Source: Alteriqipengyuania lutimaris
Lineage (GTDB): Bacteria; Pseudomonadota; Alphaproteobacteria; Sphingomonadales; Sphingomonadaceae
Reading direction: 5' to 3'
NCBI RefSeq assembly: GCF_003363135.1
Contig: NZ_QRBB01000001.1
Coordinates: 372,001-436,000 of the forward strand
DNA length: 64,000 bases
Position numbers and translations under genes: made by a program. Positions 24,698-34,594 of the stretch are shown here, piece after piece (within the stretch, counting starts at the first letter, position 1; each line of letters begins with the position of its first letter). The notes below the pieces were generated by a model. It saw only the letters and a list, made by a program, of their open reading frames with translations, made no database searches and was not told the DNA's origin.

Positions 24698-25441
24698 CTA
24701 GTCCATCTTCTCCATCACCTCGTCCGAGATGTCGTAATTGCCCCAGACGGTCTGCACGTCGTCGTCGTCGTCGAGCGCGTCGATCAGCTTCAGGAGCGTT
24801 CCCGCGTTCTTCTCGTCCATGTCGACGGTCAGGTTGGGCTTCCAGGCCAGCTTCACGGTCTCCGCTTCGCCGAGCGACTTCTCGAGGCTCTCCGCCACTG
24901 CGTGCAGGTCGTCGGGCGCGGTCCAGATCTCGTGCCCGTCGTCGCTGCTGGCAATGTCTTCGGCGCCCGCTTCGAGTGCGGCTTCGAGGACCTTTTCCTC
25001 GCCGCCCGCATCGGCGGGGTAGATGATCAGGCCCAGCCGTTCGAAGCCGTGCGCGACCGAGCCTTCGGTGCCGAGATTGCCGCCGTTCTTGGAGAACGCG
25101 GTGCGGATATTGGTCGCGGTGCGATTCCGGTTGTCGGTCAGCGCCTCGACGATGATCGCGCTGCCGCCGGGGCCGTAGCCTTCGTAGCGCACTTCCTCGT
25201 AGTTATCGCCGTCGGTGGCGGAGGCCTTGTCGATCGCGCGCTGGATATTGTCCTTGGGCATCGACTGCGCCTTCGCGGCGTTCACCGCGAGGCGCAGGCG
25301 CGGGTTCATGTCCGGATCGGGCATGCCCATCTTCGCCGCCACGGTAATCTCGCGGCTGAGCTTGGAAAACAGGTTGGAGCGCTTTTTATCCTGCGCACCC
25401 TTGCGGTGCATGATGTTCTTGAATTTGGAATGGCCTGCCAT
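24698..25441 (-). CDS. YebC/PmpR family transcription/translation regulator
   Basis: 247 residues, starting [21 protein letters not shown], which identifies the family at once. It continues with [21 protein letters not shown] and YEGYGPGG, and an acidic end. YebC proteins bind DNA or the ribosome; recent work on the family links them to translation of proline-rich stretches. Located upstream of ruvC, as in most proteobacteria. Confidence 0.95.
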   Translation of the reverse strand: MAGHSKFKNIMHRKGAQDKKRSNLFSKLSREITVAAKMGMPDPDMNPRLRLAVNAAKAQSMPKDNIQRAIDKASATDGDNYEEVRYEGYGPGGSAIIVEALTDNRNRTATNIRTAFSKNGGNLGTEGSVAHGFERLGLIIYPADAGGEEKVLEAALEAGAEDIASSDDGHEIWTAPDDLHAVAESLEKSLGEAETVKLAWKPNLTVDMDEKNAGTLLKLIDALDDDDDVQTVWGNYDISDEVMEKMD

Positions 25442-25551
25442 GGGGAACCTGCGATGTAAGTAGAATGCTGTTGGGCGGACCCCGGACGGGGCCCAGTGCG
25501 CCAGGCCTTACACCCGTGTTGCCGCACTGGGCAACCGCCCGGCAAGCAGGG

Positions 25552-26475
25552 CTAGAGAGCCTCGCGCCGGTAGCGTTCGAAGAAGGCCCACATCGCCTCG
25601 TTGTCGACCACCCAGCTGTGAGCGCCGTCGACGTCGATGCGCGAAGCGACGACCGTGCCGTCCGCGCAGTCGCCGTAGCGCTCCTCATAGGTGTCGTGGT
25701 CGACCCACTTGGTGGTGGGCGCCGCGCGGCAGGCGTTGATCTGCGCCCAGCGCTGTTCGGCCGCGTGCATGGAATAGCCCCAGCGCATTCCCTGCCCCCC
25801 GGCGAGCGGGTTGGTGTTGTCCTTCAGCCCGTTGAAGGCGAGCACCGGCATGGGCTTTTCGGGCGTGCAGGTGGCGGGATCGACCTCGGCCTCGTCCTCG
25901 GCCCGCGCCCGGCCCGCGCGCAGGCCGACGACCGGCGCGATCGCGGCATAGCGGGCGCTCTCGACGCAGCCGAGCCACGAGGTCATCCGCCCCCCGCCCG
26001 ACAGGCCGGTGGCGTAGACGCGTGCGGTATCGGCGCAGCCACCGTCCGCCAGCGCATCGGCGATGCGGGCGATATATTCGACATCGTCGCGCTCTTCGGG
26101 TCCGGGCACTTCGCCCGCCACGGTGGGCACGCCGGGGATGTTCCAGGCAAAGCCGCGCTCCAGCGGGATACCCGCATCGGGCGCGACGAGGATGAAGCCG
26201 TGCGCGTCGGCGGTTTCGGCGAGCTTGCTGTCGCGCAGCATCGCCGCACCCGTGCCTCCGCTGCCGTGGAGCAGGAACACCAGCGGCACCGGGCCATGGG
26301 ATGCATCGTAGCCAGCAGGCGTGTGAACCAGGACCTGTTGAACGGGCGCCTGCGGGCCGTCTTGCGAGCCGACCGGCACGACCGCGCTCTGCCCGGGGGC
26401 AGGAAGCAGGCAGGCGGCACCGGCGCTTGCGGGGACGAACAGCGAGGCGACGAGGGCGAGGGAGAACAGACGCAT
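25552..26475 (-). CDS. Exported PHB-depolymerase/feruloyl-esterase-like hydrolase
   Basis: 307 residues from ATG 26475. Signal peptide (cleavage after AGA near 20). The alpha/beta-hydrolase core has VFLLHGSGGTG (oxyanion region), the nucleophile GLSGGG with Ser, and the His in GAHSW near the C-terminus. Two cysteines flank the nucleophile region. The family (LpqC/esterase PHB) acts on polyesters or feruloyl esters; the true substrate is unknown. Confidence 0.85.
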   Translation of the reverse strand: MRLFSLALVASLFVPASAGAACLLPAPGQSAVVPVGSQDGPQAPVQQVLVHTPAGYDASHGPVPLVFLLHGSGGTGAAMLRDSKLAETADAHGFILVAPDAGIPLERGFAWNIPGVPTVAGEVPGPEERDDVEYIARIADALADGGCADTARVYATGLSGGGRMTSWLGCVESARYAAIAPVVGLRAGRARAEDEAEVDPATCTPEKPMPVLAFNGLKDNTNPLAGGQGMRWGYSMHAAEQRWAQINACRAAPTTKWVDHDTYEERYGDCADGTVVASRIDVDGAHSWVVDNEAMWAFFERYRREAL

Positions 26476-26549
26476 GCGGGACAAATGCACGCAGCGGGCT
26501 CGCGTCGCAACGGAAGATTGCGCAGGGGGCCGGCCAAACGGCACGCGTG

Positions 26550-27353
26550 TTACAGACTGCCATCGACCGCGAGCGAGAGCGCCGCGAATACGGCGTTGAA
26601 CACGGCGTGCTGCGCGATCGCCGCGCGCAGCCCGAGATGCACCCTGGTGTAGGCGAGGAGCAGAGCGCCCGCCGTTTGCGAAAGGATCAAAAGCGCATCG
26701 AGCGGGCTCGAAACCCCCTCGAAATTGCTCAGATGGACGGCACCGAAGGCGAGCGTGCTGCCCCAGACGAACCAGCGGAAATTGCTTCGAAACCAGCCGG
26801 GCACCTGAGGCTCTTCATGGCGCCGGTCGCGGACCCGCAGCGCCGCAAAGATGGCCAACCCCAGCGCGAATAAGGTGATGAAGGCCAGAATGGCCCCCGG
26901 CAGTACGTCGACCGAAACGGCGGCCAAGGTGAGCAGGACGACCACAATAGCCATGTGCAGTCCGAAGCGCAGCCACGCACGCGTGCCCGCCAGCCATCCG
27001 CGAAAGATCGCCTCCTCGATCAGCGGCGCGAACAGGACGAGCGCGGCCAGTTCCCACCCCAGCGACCACTCGCTGTCGACATAGGCCGGCGGCTCGTATC
27101 CGGCCTCGGTCGCAAAGGTCTCCAGCGCGATGGCCCCGCCCGCCAGAGTGAAGTCGAGCGTCAGGAGAATCGCGAAGACGAAAGCGCAGGCGCGGCCCGG
27201 GCCGATCTTCGCCGCCGGCAGGCTGGGGCGCAGGACGAAGCGCCCCACGTCGTGCACGACCTTCCGCGCACCCCGTGCTCCGAGCGGCAGGTTTGAGTCG
27301 GTCAGCGCCCCGGGAGTCGATCCCGATCTTCCATCAGGCACGAGCTGACGCAC
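26550..27353 (-). CDS. CPBP family intramembrane metalloprotease
   Basis: 267 residues, about six membrane helices. The CPBP (Abi) motifs are visible: EEAIFRG (EExxxR), FGAVHLSNF with the first His, and IAQHAVFN with the second His and Asn. Members process prenylated proteins or act in bacteriocin immunity; target unknown. The start is a GTG at 27353 with AGGGG upstream; a later GTG is possible because residues 1-30 lack family features. Confidence 0.82.
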   Translation of the reverse strand: MRQLVPDGRSGSTPGALTDSNLPLGARGARKVVHDVGRFVLRPSLPAAKIGPGRACAFVFAILLTLDFTLAGGAIALETFATEAGYEPPAYVDSEWSLGWELAALVLFAPLIEEAIFRGWLAGTRAWLRFGLHMAIVVVLLTLAAVSVDVLPGAILAFITLFALGLAIFAALRVRDRRHEEPQVPGWFRSNFRWFVWGSTLAFGAVHLSNFEGVSSPLDALLILSQTAGALLLAYTRVHLGLRAAIAQHAVFNAVFAALSLAVDGSL

Positions 27354-27383
27354 GAACCCCTGGCGGGCAATGGAGGCGCAATA

Positions 27384-27734
27384 TCAGATCCTGACCGCCG
27401 TGCCGCTGGCGCTCACCATCAGCATCGATCCGGTATCGCCGATCACCTCGTAATCGAGATCGACGCCGACCACCGCGTTCGCGCCCAGCTTCTGCGCTTC
27501 GGCCTGCATCTCCTCGATCGCGTCGTGGCGCGCTTCCTTGAGCACCTTTTCGTAGGAGCCCGCGCGCCCGCCCACGATGTCGCGGATGCCGGCGAAGATA
27601 TCGCGGAACATGTTCGCGCCGATGATCGCCTCGCCGGTCACGATGCCGAGGTAATCCTGCACCGGGCGCCCCTCGACCGTGGGGGTGGTGGTGACGATGA
27701 TGCCGCTCTCGGCGGTCTTCCACGGGCTAGCCAT
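27384..27734 (-). CDS. YbjQ family protein (heavy-metal-binding domain)
   Basis: 116 residues. [32 protein letters not shown] and [28 protein letters not shown] are characteristic of YbjQ/DUF74, a pentameric cytosolic protein of unknown role. The ATG at 27734 overlaps the SDR stop by 8 bases, so the two are translationally linked. Confidence 0.92.
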   Translation of the reverse strand: MASPWKTAESGIIVTTTPTVEGRPVQDYLGIVTGEAIIGANMFRDIFAGIRDIVGGRAGSYEKVLKEARHDAIEEMQAEAQKLGANAVVGVDLDYEVIGDTGSMLMVSASGTAVRI

Positions 27735-28602
27735 TGACGATGATCCCTCCGTTGGGGTGCAGCACCTGGCCCGACATATAGGACGAATCCTCGCAGGCGA
27801 GGAAGAGGAATGCGGGCGCGACCTCGTTGGGCTGGCCGGGGCGGCCCATCGGCGTGCCTTCGCCGAAATGCTCCAACTTCTCCTCACTCGCGCCGCCCAT
27901 GGGGTTGAGCGGGGTCCAGATCGGGCCCGGCGCGACCGCGTTCACGCGGATACCGTCCTCGATCAGGTTGCCGCTGAGCGAGCGGGTGAAGGCGGTGATC
28001 GCGCCCTTGGTGGCGCTGTAGTCGAGCAGCTCGGGGGCGCCCTTGTACATCGTCACGCTGGTGCAGTTCACGATCGCCGCGCCTTTCTTCAGGTGCGGAC
28101 GCGCGGCCTGCACCAGATAGAACTGGCTGAAGATATTGGTCTGGAAGGTGCGCTGCAGCTGCTGCGCGGTGATATTGGTCACATCCTTGTCGGGATGCTG
28201 TTCGCCCGCATTGTTCACCAGCACGTCCAGCCCACCGAACCGGTCCACCACCGCCTTCACCAGCCCCTCACAATGGTCCGGATCGCCAAGGTCGCCGGCG
28301 GAGAGCAGCACCTGTGCGTCTTCGGCCTCGCACGCCTCGCGCGTGATATGCGCGTCGTCGTGCTCCTCCAGATAGGCGATCGCCACGTTGGCGCCCTCGC
28401 GCGCGAACAGCACCGCAACCGCGCGGCCGATGCCGCTGTCCGCGCCCGTGACCAGCGCGGTCTTGCCCTTGAGCCGCCCCGATCCGGGATAGCGCGGCTG
28501 CCACTGCGGCTTGTCGTCGAGGTCGGTCTCGTGCCCCGGCATCCGCGGTTCTTCGGATGTCTCGCGCACGAAGGCGGTGTCGGTCTCGGTCGGGTCGGTC
28601 AT
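27727..28602 (-). CDS. SDR family oxidoreductase (YghA-like)
   Basis: 291 residues. The first 40 residues are a polar extension as in YghA-type SDRs. Then the NAD(P) motif [25 protein letters not shown], the Ser of NCTSVTMY and YSATKG with catalytic Tyr and Lys. C-terminal [10 protein letters not shown] and [10 protein letters not shown]. These enzymes are often stress-induced aldehyde or ketone reductases. First gene of a pair with ybjQ-like. Confidence 0.93.
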   Translation of the reverse strand: MTDPTETDTAFVRETSEEPRMPGHETDLDDKPQWQPRYPGSGRLKGKTALVTGADSGIGRAVAVLFAREGANVAIAYLEEHDDAHITREACEAEDAQVLLSAGDLGDPDHCEGLVKAVVDRFGGLDVLVNNAGEQHPDKDVTNITAQQLQRTFQTNIFSQFYLVQAARPHLKKGAAIVNCTSVTMYKGAPELLDYSATKGAITAFTRSLSGNLIEDGIRVNAVAPGPIWTPLNPMGGASEEKLEHFGEGTPMGRPGQPNEVAPAFLFLACEDSSYMSGQVLHPNGGIIVNG

Positions 28603-28713
28603 CGGCGGGGCTCCTTGAAAAGAGGGTGTTTTCCCTTTTTCAAGTTCCGCCCCGCCCGACCGGTTCCGTCACCTGCCTTTGTTAAGCCCGGGCGGCACCC
28701 GAGCTCACCCGGC

Positions 28714-28950
28714 TCAGCCCATGCCGAGCGCGGCCTTGTAGGTGTCGAGGATCATTTCCTGTTCGCTGCGGTCGTCGGGCTTCATCTTCCGCAGGCGCAC
28801 GATCTGGCGCATGATCTTGGGATCGTAGCCGACCGCCTTGGCCTCGGCATAGACGTCGCGGATGTCGTCGGCGATGCCCTTCTTCTCTTCCTCGAGGCGT
28901 TCGATACGCTCGATCAGCAGGCGCAGGCGGTCGTCGGTGGTCTCGGCCAT
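28714..28950 (-). CDS. gapR: GapR family DNA-binding protein (DUF2312)
   Basis: 78 residues: [45 protein letters not shown]. This matches GapR, an alphaproteobacterial nucleoid protein that clamps over-twisted DNA ahead of replication forks and transcription and stimulates topoisomerases. Coiled coil in the first half, basic patch in the second. Single gene. Confidence 0.92.
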   Translation of the reverse strand: MAETTDDRLRLLIERIERLEEEKKGIADDIRDVYAEAKAVGYDPKIMRQIVRLRKMKPDDRSEQEMILDTYKAALGMG

Positions 28951-29031
28951 GATGGGGTACTCCGGTATGATGAGAGAATCGGTTGGCGGCTGACTAGCCA
29001 GCGATCCGCGCGCGGTGAACCCGGCGCGCAG

Positions 29032-29343
29032 CTAATCCACGCGATTCTTCTTCACGCTCGCCTCCATCCGGTCGATCTGTTCCTGCGTGGCAGGCGTCTG
29101 GCGGGTCGCTTTCCACTCGTCCTGCGGCATTCCATGGATCAGTTCGCGCGCCTCTGCCTTGTCGCCGTCATAGCCCGCATCGCGGATCCAGTCGGCGAGG
29201 CAATTGCGGCAGAAGCCCGAGAGGCCCATCAGGTCGATGTTCTGCGCATCGTGGCGATGGCGCAGGTGGCGCACCAGCCGCCGGAAGGCCGCTGCGGCCA
29301 CTGCGTCGTCGAGTGAGTCGAGCGGATCGGGTGATTGCGGCAT
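29032..29343 (-). CDS. DUF1244 family protein
   Basis: 103 residues. AFRRLVRHLRHRHDAQNIDLMGLSGFCRNCLADWIRDA with the CRNC cysteine pair and HGMPQDEWKA identify DUF1244, a small helical alphaproteobacterial family of unknown function that may bind metal or be dimerised through the cysteines. Divergent from pyk with a 55-base gap. Confidence 0.88.
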   Translation of the reverse strand: MPQSPDPLDSLDDAVAAAAFRRLVRHLRHRHDAQNIDLMGLSGFCRNCLADWIRDAGYDGDKAEARELIHGMPQDEWKATRQTPATQEQIDRMEASVKKNRVD

Positions 29344-29398
29344 GATCTGTTACCTTTCGGACTTGTGCTGAAACATTCGCCTGCCATAGCCTCGCGCC

Positions 29399-30859
<1,461 letters not shown>

Positions 30860-30958
30860 GGCGCGCGCCGGACCCCGGTCGGCGGGCGAACCCTCCGGCC
30901 CGTCATAAGAAAACCTTTATCCTATCGCGGTAGACCCGTTCCCCATGCGAAGGGGGCA

Positions 30959-32121
30959 ATGGTGGCGATAGCGGTAGACCTGCATCTGATGATCCTGGGA
31001 GTCATCATCGGATTGCTCCTCGTCTCGTCGATGGTCCACCTTGCCCTGCGTCGTGGCTCGGCACTCGGCTGGATGGCGGCCGCGCTGCTGTGCGTGTCGG
31101 TCGAATTGCTGATCCTGCGATATGGCACCCCGTCGCGACTGGGCGTCGCGGCCATCGCCATGCTGATCCCCGCGATCTATTTCTGCGCCTCGCAGGCCGT
31201 TCGCCGGGGAGCGGGCCTGCCCCTTACAGGCCATCGCGTGGTTCTGGCCGCGACCCTCCTGACCGCGCTTTCGCTCGTGCTGCTGGCGATGCCGGTGCCG
31301 CCCACGCTGCAATATATGCCCTTCCAGCTCGCAGGAATCCTCGTCTTTTTCGACACCACCCTGGCGCTGGCCCGCAAACGCACCCGCGACAGTTTCGAAA
31401 ACGGGCTGGTGGCGCTGTGCTTCGTCATCATCGCAGGCGTGGTCCTGCGCGTGCCGATGTTCCCCACCCTCCTGGGCGAGCCGACCCCCTGGGCGCCGTT
31501 CGATGCCGCCTCGTTCGAGCGCGTCTTCATCCAGTGCATGGGCGTGCTCAACACGAGTTTCGCCCTCCTTGTCCTCGCCCGGATCGTGACCGATGTGATC
31601 GCCGGCTACCGGCACAGCTCCGAACGCGACGGCCTGACCGAGCTTCTCAATCGCAGGGCCTTCGATGCCGTGGTGGATACCTCAGCCCCCTCTTCGGGTG
31701 CGATCGTCATGTGCGACATCGACCGCTTCAAGACGATCAACGACCGCTTCGGCCACCATGTCGGCGACGAGGTTATCCGCTCCTTCGCGCGCATGATCGG
31801 CCGGCGGGGGGAGCATGCGGGCGCGTCGGCGGGGAAGAGTTCGCGCTGCTGCTGCCCGCCACGCGGCTCGAGGATGCGGTCGCACAGGCCGAGCAAATCC
31901 GCAGCGACTTTTGTCGCCTGCGGCACCCGGCCATCGGCCCCGCGGCGCAGCTGAGCGCCAGTTTCGGGGTGGCGGCATTCGGGCCAGGCACCTCGATCCG
32001 CACGGCGATGCGGCAGGCCGACCGGGCGCTCTATGCGGCCAAAAGCAGCGGCCGGAACCGCGTCGAGGTCGCGCAGGAAGAACAGCGGGCGCATCCCCAG
32101 CCGATCCTCTCCGCCGCCTGA
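30959..32121 (+). pseudogene. Diguanylate cyclase with a frameshift in the GGDEF motif
   Basis: Six membrane helices fill the first 210 codons, then SSERDGLTELLNRRAFD starts a GGDEF domain and CDIDRFKTINDRFGHHVGDEV follows in the same frame. At about 31815-31830 the frame changes: the first frame reads out of the family and ends at 31954, while the frame one base earlier continues as RVGGEEFALLLPATR and on to ADRALYAAKSSGRNRVEV, ending at 32121. A single missing base just before the active-site motif explains it. Either the gene is inactive in this strain or the base is a sequencing error; there is no other damage. Confidence 0.85.
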
Positions 32122-32141
32122 TCGATCGGGCGGGGGGACGA

Positions 32142-33152
32142 CTAGCCCCAGCCGCCCAGGAACGCCGCGACGTTCGCGCCCAGCGCATCGACCGCGTAGC
32201 CGCCTTCCATCACCACCAGCGTCGGCAGGCCGAGGCCTGCGATCCGCTGCCCCATGGCGGTGTAGTCCTCGCGCACGAGGCTGAAGTGCGAGATCGGGTC
32301 GCGGGCGAAGGTGTCCGCGCCGTAGGACACGATCAGCAGGTCCGCACCATGGCCCCGCACCGCTTCCAGCGCGGTGTCGAGCGCGGGCGCATAGGTCGAC
32401 CAGTCGGTGCCCTGCGGCAGCGGGAGGTTGAGCGTTGCGCCCTCTCCGGCCCCCGCGCCGCGCTCGTCGGCATGGCCCCAGTAGAAGGGATAGTCGGTCT
32501 TCGGGTCGGCGTGGATCGAGGCGAACAGCACCTCGCCATCGCCGTAGAAGATGTCCTGCGTGCCGTTGCCGTGGTGGTAGTCGACGTCAAGGATCGCGAT
32601 GCGCGAAACCCCGCGCGCCTGCGCCGCGCGCGCTGCGATGGCGGCGTTGTTGAGGTAGCAATAGCCGCCCATGTAGTCGGCCCCGCAATGGTGGCCCGGC
32701 GGGCGGCACAGCGCGAAGGCGGCGGTCTCGCCACCCAGCACCGCGTCGAGCGCGGTCAGCGCGCTTTGCGCGCCGCCATAGGCCGCCTCCCACGTGTGCT
32801 CCGCGATCGGGGTCGAAGCGTCCATGGCGAAGGCGCCGATCTTCGCATCGATCCGGTCGAGATCGAGCGCGCGGCGCCCGACCACCGGGAAGACGTAGCC
32901 CATCGCATCGCCCTCGCGCCCGGCGGCGCGCCAGAGGCGGTGCGCCTCGCGCAGGAAGGCGACATAGGCCGGGTCGTGGACCGCAAGGATAGGGTCGAGG
33001 CCGAAATCGCGCGCCGGCTCGCCCGGGCCGAGCGTGTCGAGCATCGCGGCGAAGCGCGCGGGGCTCTCCGCAAAAGCCGTCCAGTCGCCATTGTGGAGCT
33101 CGCGCGCAGGGGCGTGGCGGGCCTGCGCGGGGTCGGAGAAGTGGCGCATCAT
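32142..33152 (-). CDS. Histone deacetylase family (acetylpolyamine amidohydrolase-like)
   Basis: 336 residues. Zinc-hydrolase motifs: CRPPGHHCGADYMGGYCYLNNAA with the His pair, ILDVDYHHGNGTQDIFY with metal ligands, YGADTFARDPISHF and a final EGGY. Bacterial members remove acetyl groups from polyamines or other amines rather than histones. The ATG overlaps the gltX stop by 4 bases (ATGA), so the pair is coupled. No neighbouring polyamine gene supports a specific substrate. Confidence 0.92.
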   Translation of the reverse strand: MMRHFSDPAQARHAPARELHNGDWTAFAESPARFAAMLDTLGPGEPARDFGLDPILAVHDPAYVAFLREAHRLWRAAGREGDAMGYVFPVVGRRALDLDRIDAKIGAFAMDASTPIAEHTWEAAYGGAQSALTALDAVLGGETAAFALCRPPGHHCGADYMGGYCYLNNAAIAARAAQARGVSRIAILDVDYHHGNGTQDIFYGDGEVLFASIHADPKTDYPFYWGHADERGAGAGEGATLNLPLPQGTDWSTYAPALDTALEAVRGHGADLLIVSYGADTFARDPISHFSLVREDYTAMGQRIAGLGLPTLVVMEGGYAVDALGANVAAFLGGWG

Positions 33153-34543
33153 CCGCCCGGTGCCGCCGCCCGCTCCAGCCGCGCACGCGCCTCGTCCTCG
33201 CCGATCAGCGGCAGCAGCTCGCCCATGTCGGGGCCGTGATCCCTGCCCGTCAGCGCCTGGCGCAGCGGGAGGAACAGCGGCTTGCCCTTGCGCCCGGTGC
33301 GCTCCTTGAGGGTGGAGGTCAGCTTGGCCCACGGATCGTCGGACCATTCCAGCGCCTGCGCCGCATCGGCGAGGAAGCCGCGATCCTCGTCGGAGAAATC
33401 GGGCGGATCGATCGGCCCGGTCACCAGCCGCCACCACTCGGCGGCTTCGTTCACGTGCGAAAGATTGGGCCGGATCGCGTGCCAGCCCGCCTCGTCGATC
33501 CCGTCGGGCAGGCGATCCTTCACTGCGTCGTAGTCGAGCTGGTGCACGATCGCGGCATTGAGCCGCTCCAGCTCCGCCTCGTCGAACTTGGCGGGCGCGC
33601 GCCCGAAGCTGGCGAGATCGAAGCTTTCGATCAGCACGCCGCGATCGACGATCGGCTCGACCGGCTTGCTCGTCCCCAGCCGCGCCAGCAGCGAGAGGAT
33701 CGCCTCGGGCTCGATCCCCTGTTCGCGCAGCGCCTCGCACGAGAGCGATCCGAGCCGCTTGGACAGCTTGCCTTCCTTGCCGACGAGCAGCGCGGTGTGG
33801 CCGAAACGCGGAAAGCTGTCGACGACCGAGCAATGCTCCGGGCCGACGCCCGCCGCATGCAGGGCGGAGAACATCTGAATCTGCACCGCGGTGTTGGAGA
33901 CGTGATCCTCGCCGCGCAGCACGTCGGTCACGCCCATGTCGAGGTCGTCGACCACGCTCGGCAGCATATAGAGCCAGCTGCCGTCGGCGCGGCGAATGAC
34001 GGGGTCGGAAAGCTGCGCGGGATCGAATTTCTGCGGCCCGCGCACTTCGTCTTCCCAGTCGATATGCTCTTCCCGGTCGAGCTTGAAGCGCCAGTGCGGG
34101 CTGACCCCGTCGGCCTCCTTCGCCGCGCGCTCATCCTCGCCCAGCTGCAGGGCCGCGCGGTCGTAGATCGGCGGCAGCCCGCGCCCCAGCGCGATCTTGC
34201 GCTTCAGCTCCAGCTCCTGCGCGGTTTCATAGGCGGGGTACACGCGCTCCGCCTCCTTCAGCCTGGCGAAGGCGTCCTCATACAGGTCGAGCCGCTCGGA
34301 CTGGCGGAACTCCGCATCGGGTTCGAGGCCGAGCCAGGCGAGGTCTTCGCGGATCGCCTCGACATAATCCTCGCGGCTGCGCTCGGTATCGGTGTCGTCG
34401 ATCCGCAGCAGGAAGCGACTCTCATCCCCGCCATCGCTTCCTCGCGCCCCATGGCGTGCGAGCAACCAGTTGTGGAGCGCGGCGCGCAGGTTGCCGACAT
34501 GCAGGCGGCCGGTGGGCGAGGGGGCGAAGCGGGTGACGGTCAT
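33149..34543 (-). CDS. gltX: Glutamate-tRNA ligase
   Basis: 464 residues from ATG 34543, giving the normal start MTVTRFAPSPTGRLHVGN with the HIGH-like motif HVGN. The second signature KLSKR is at about residue 240. RIDDTDTERS and GEDHVSNTAVQ are typical. It charges tRNA-Glu (and possibly tRNA-Gln in bacteria that use the amidotransferase route). Linked by a 4-base overlap to the deacetylase gene. Confidence 0.95.
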   Translation of the reverse strand: MTVTRFAPSPTGRLHVGNLRAALHNWLLARHGARGSDGGDESRFLLRIDDTDTERSREDYVEAIREDLAWLGLEPDAEFRQSERLDLYEDAFARLKEAERVYPAYETAQELELKRKIALGRGLPPIYDRAALQLGEDERAAKEADGVSPHWRFKLDREEHIDWEDEVRGPQKFDPAQLSDPVIRRADGSWLYMLPSVVDDLDMGVTDVLRGEDHVSNTAVQIQMFSALHAAGVGPEHCSVVDSFPRFGHTALLVGKEGKLSKRLGSLSCEALREQGIEPEAILSLLARLGTSKPVEPIVDRGVLIESFDLASFGRAPAKFDEAELERLNAAIVHQLDYDAVKDRLPDGIDEAGWHAIRPNLSHVNEAAEWWRLVTGPIDPPDFSDEDRGFLADAAQALEWSDDPWAKLTSTLKERTGRKGKPLFLPLRQALTGRDHGPDMGELLPLIGEDEARARLERAAAPGG

Positions 34544-34594
34544 GGTCGCCAGCGCTACTCCCCGCAATCGCCCCCTTCAAGCGCTACGCGGTGC

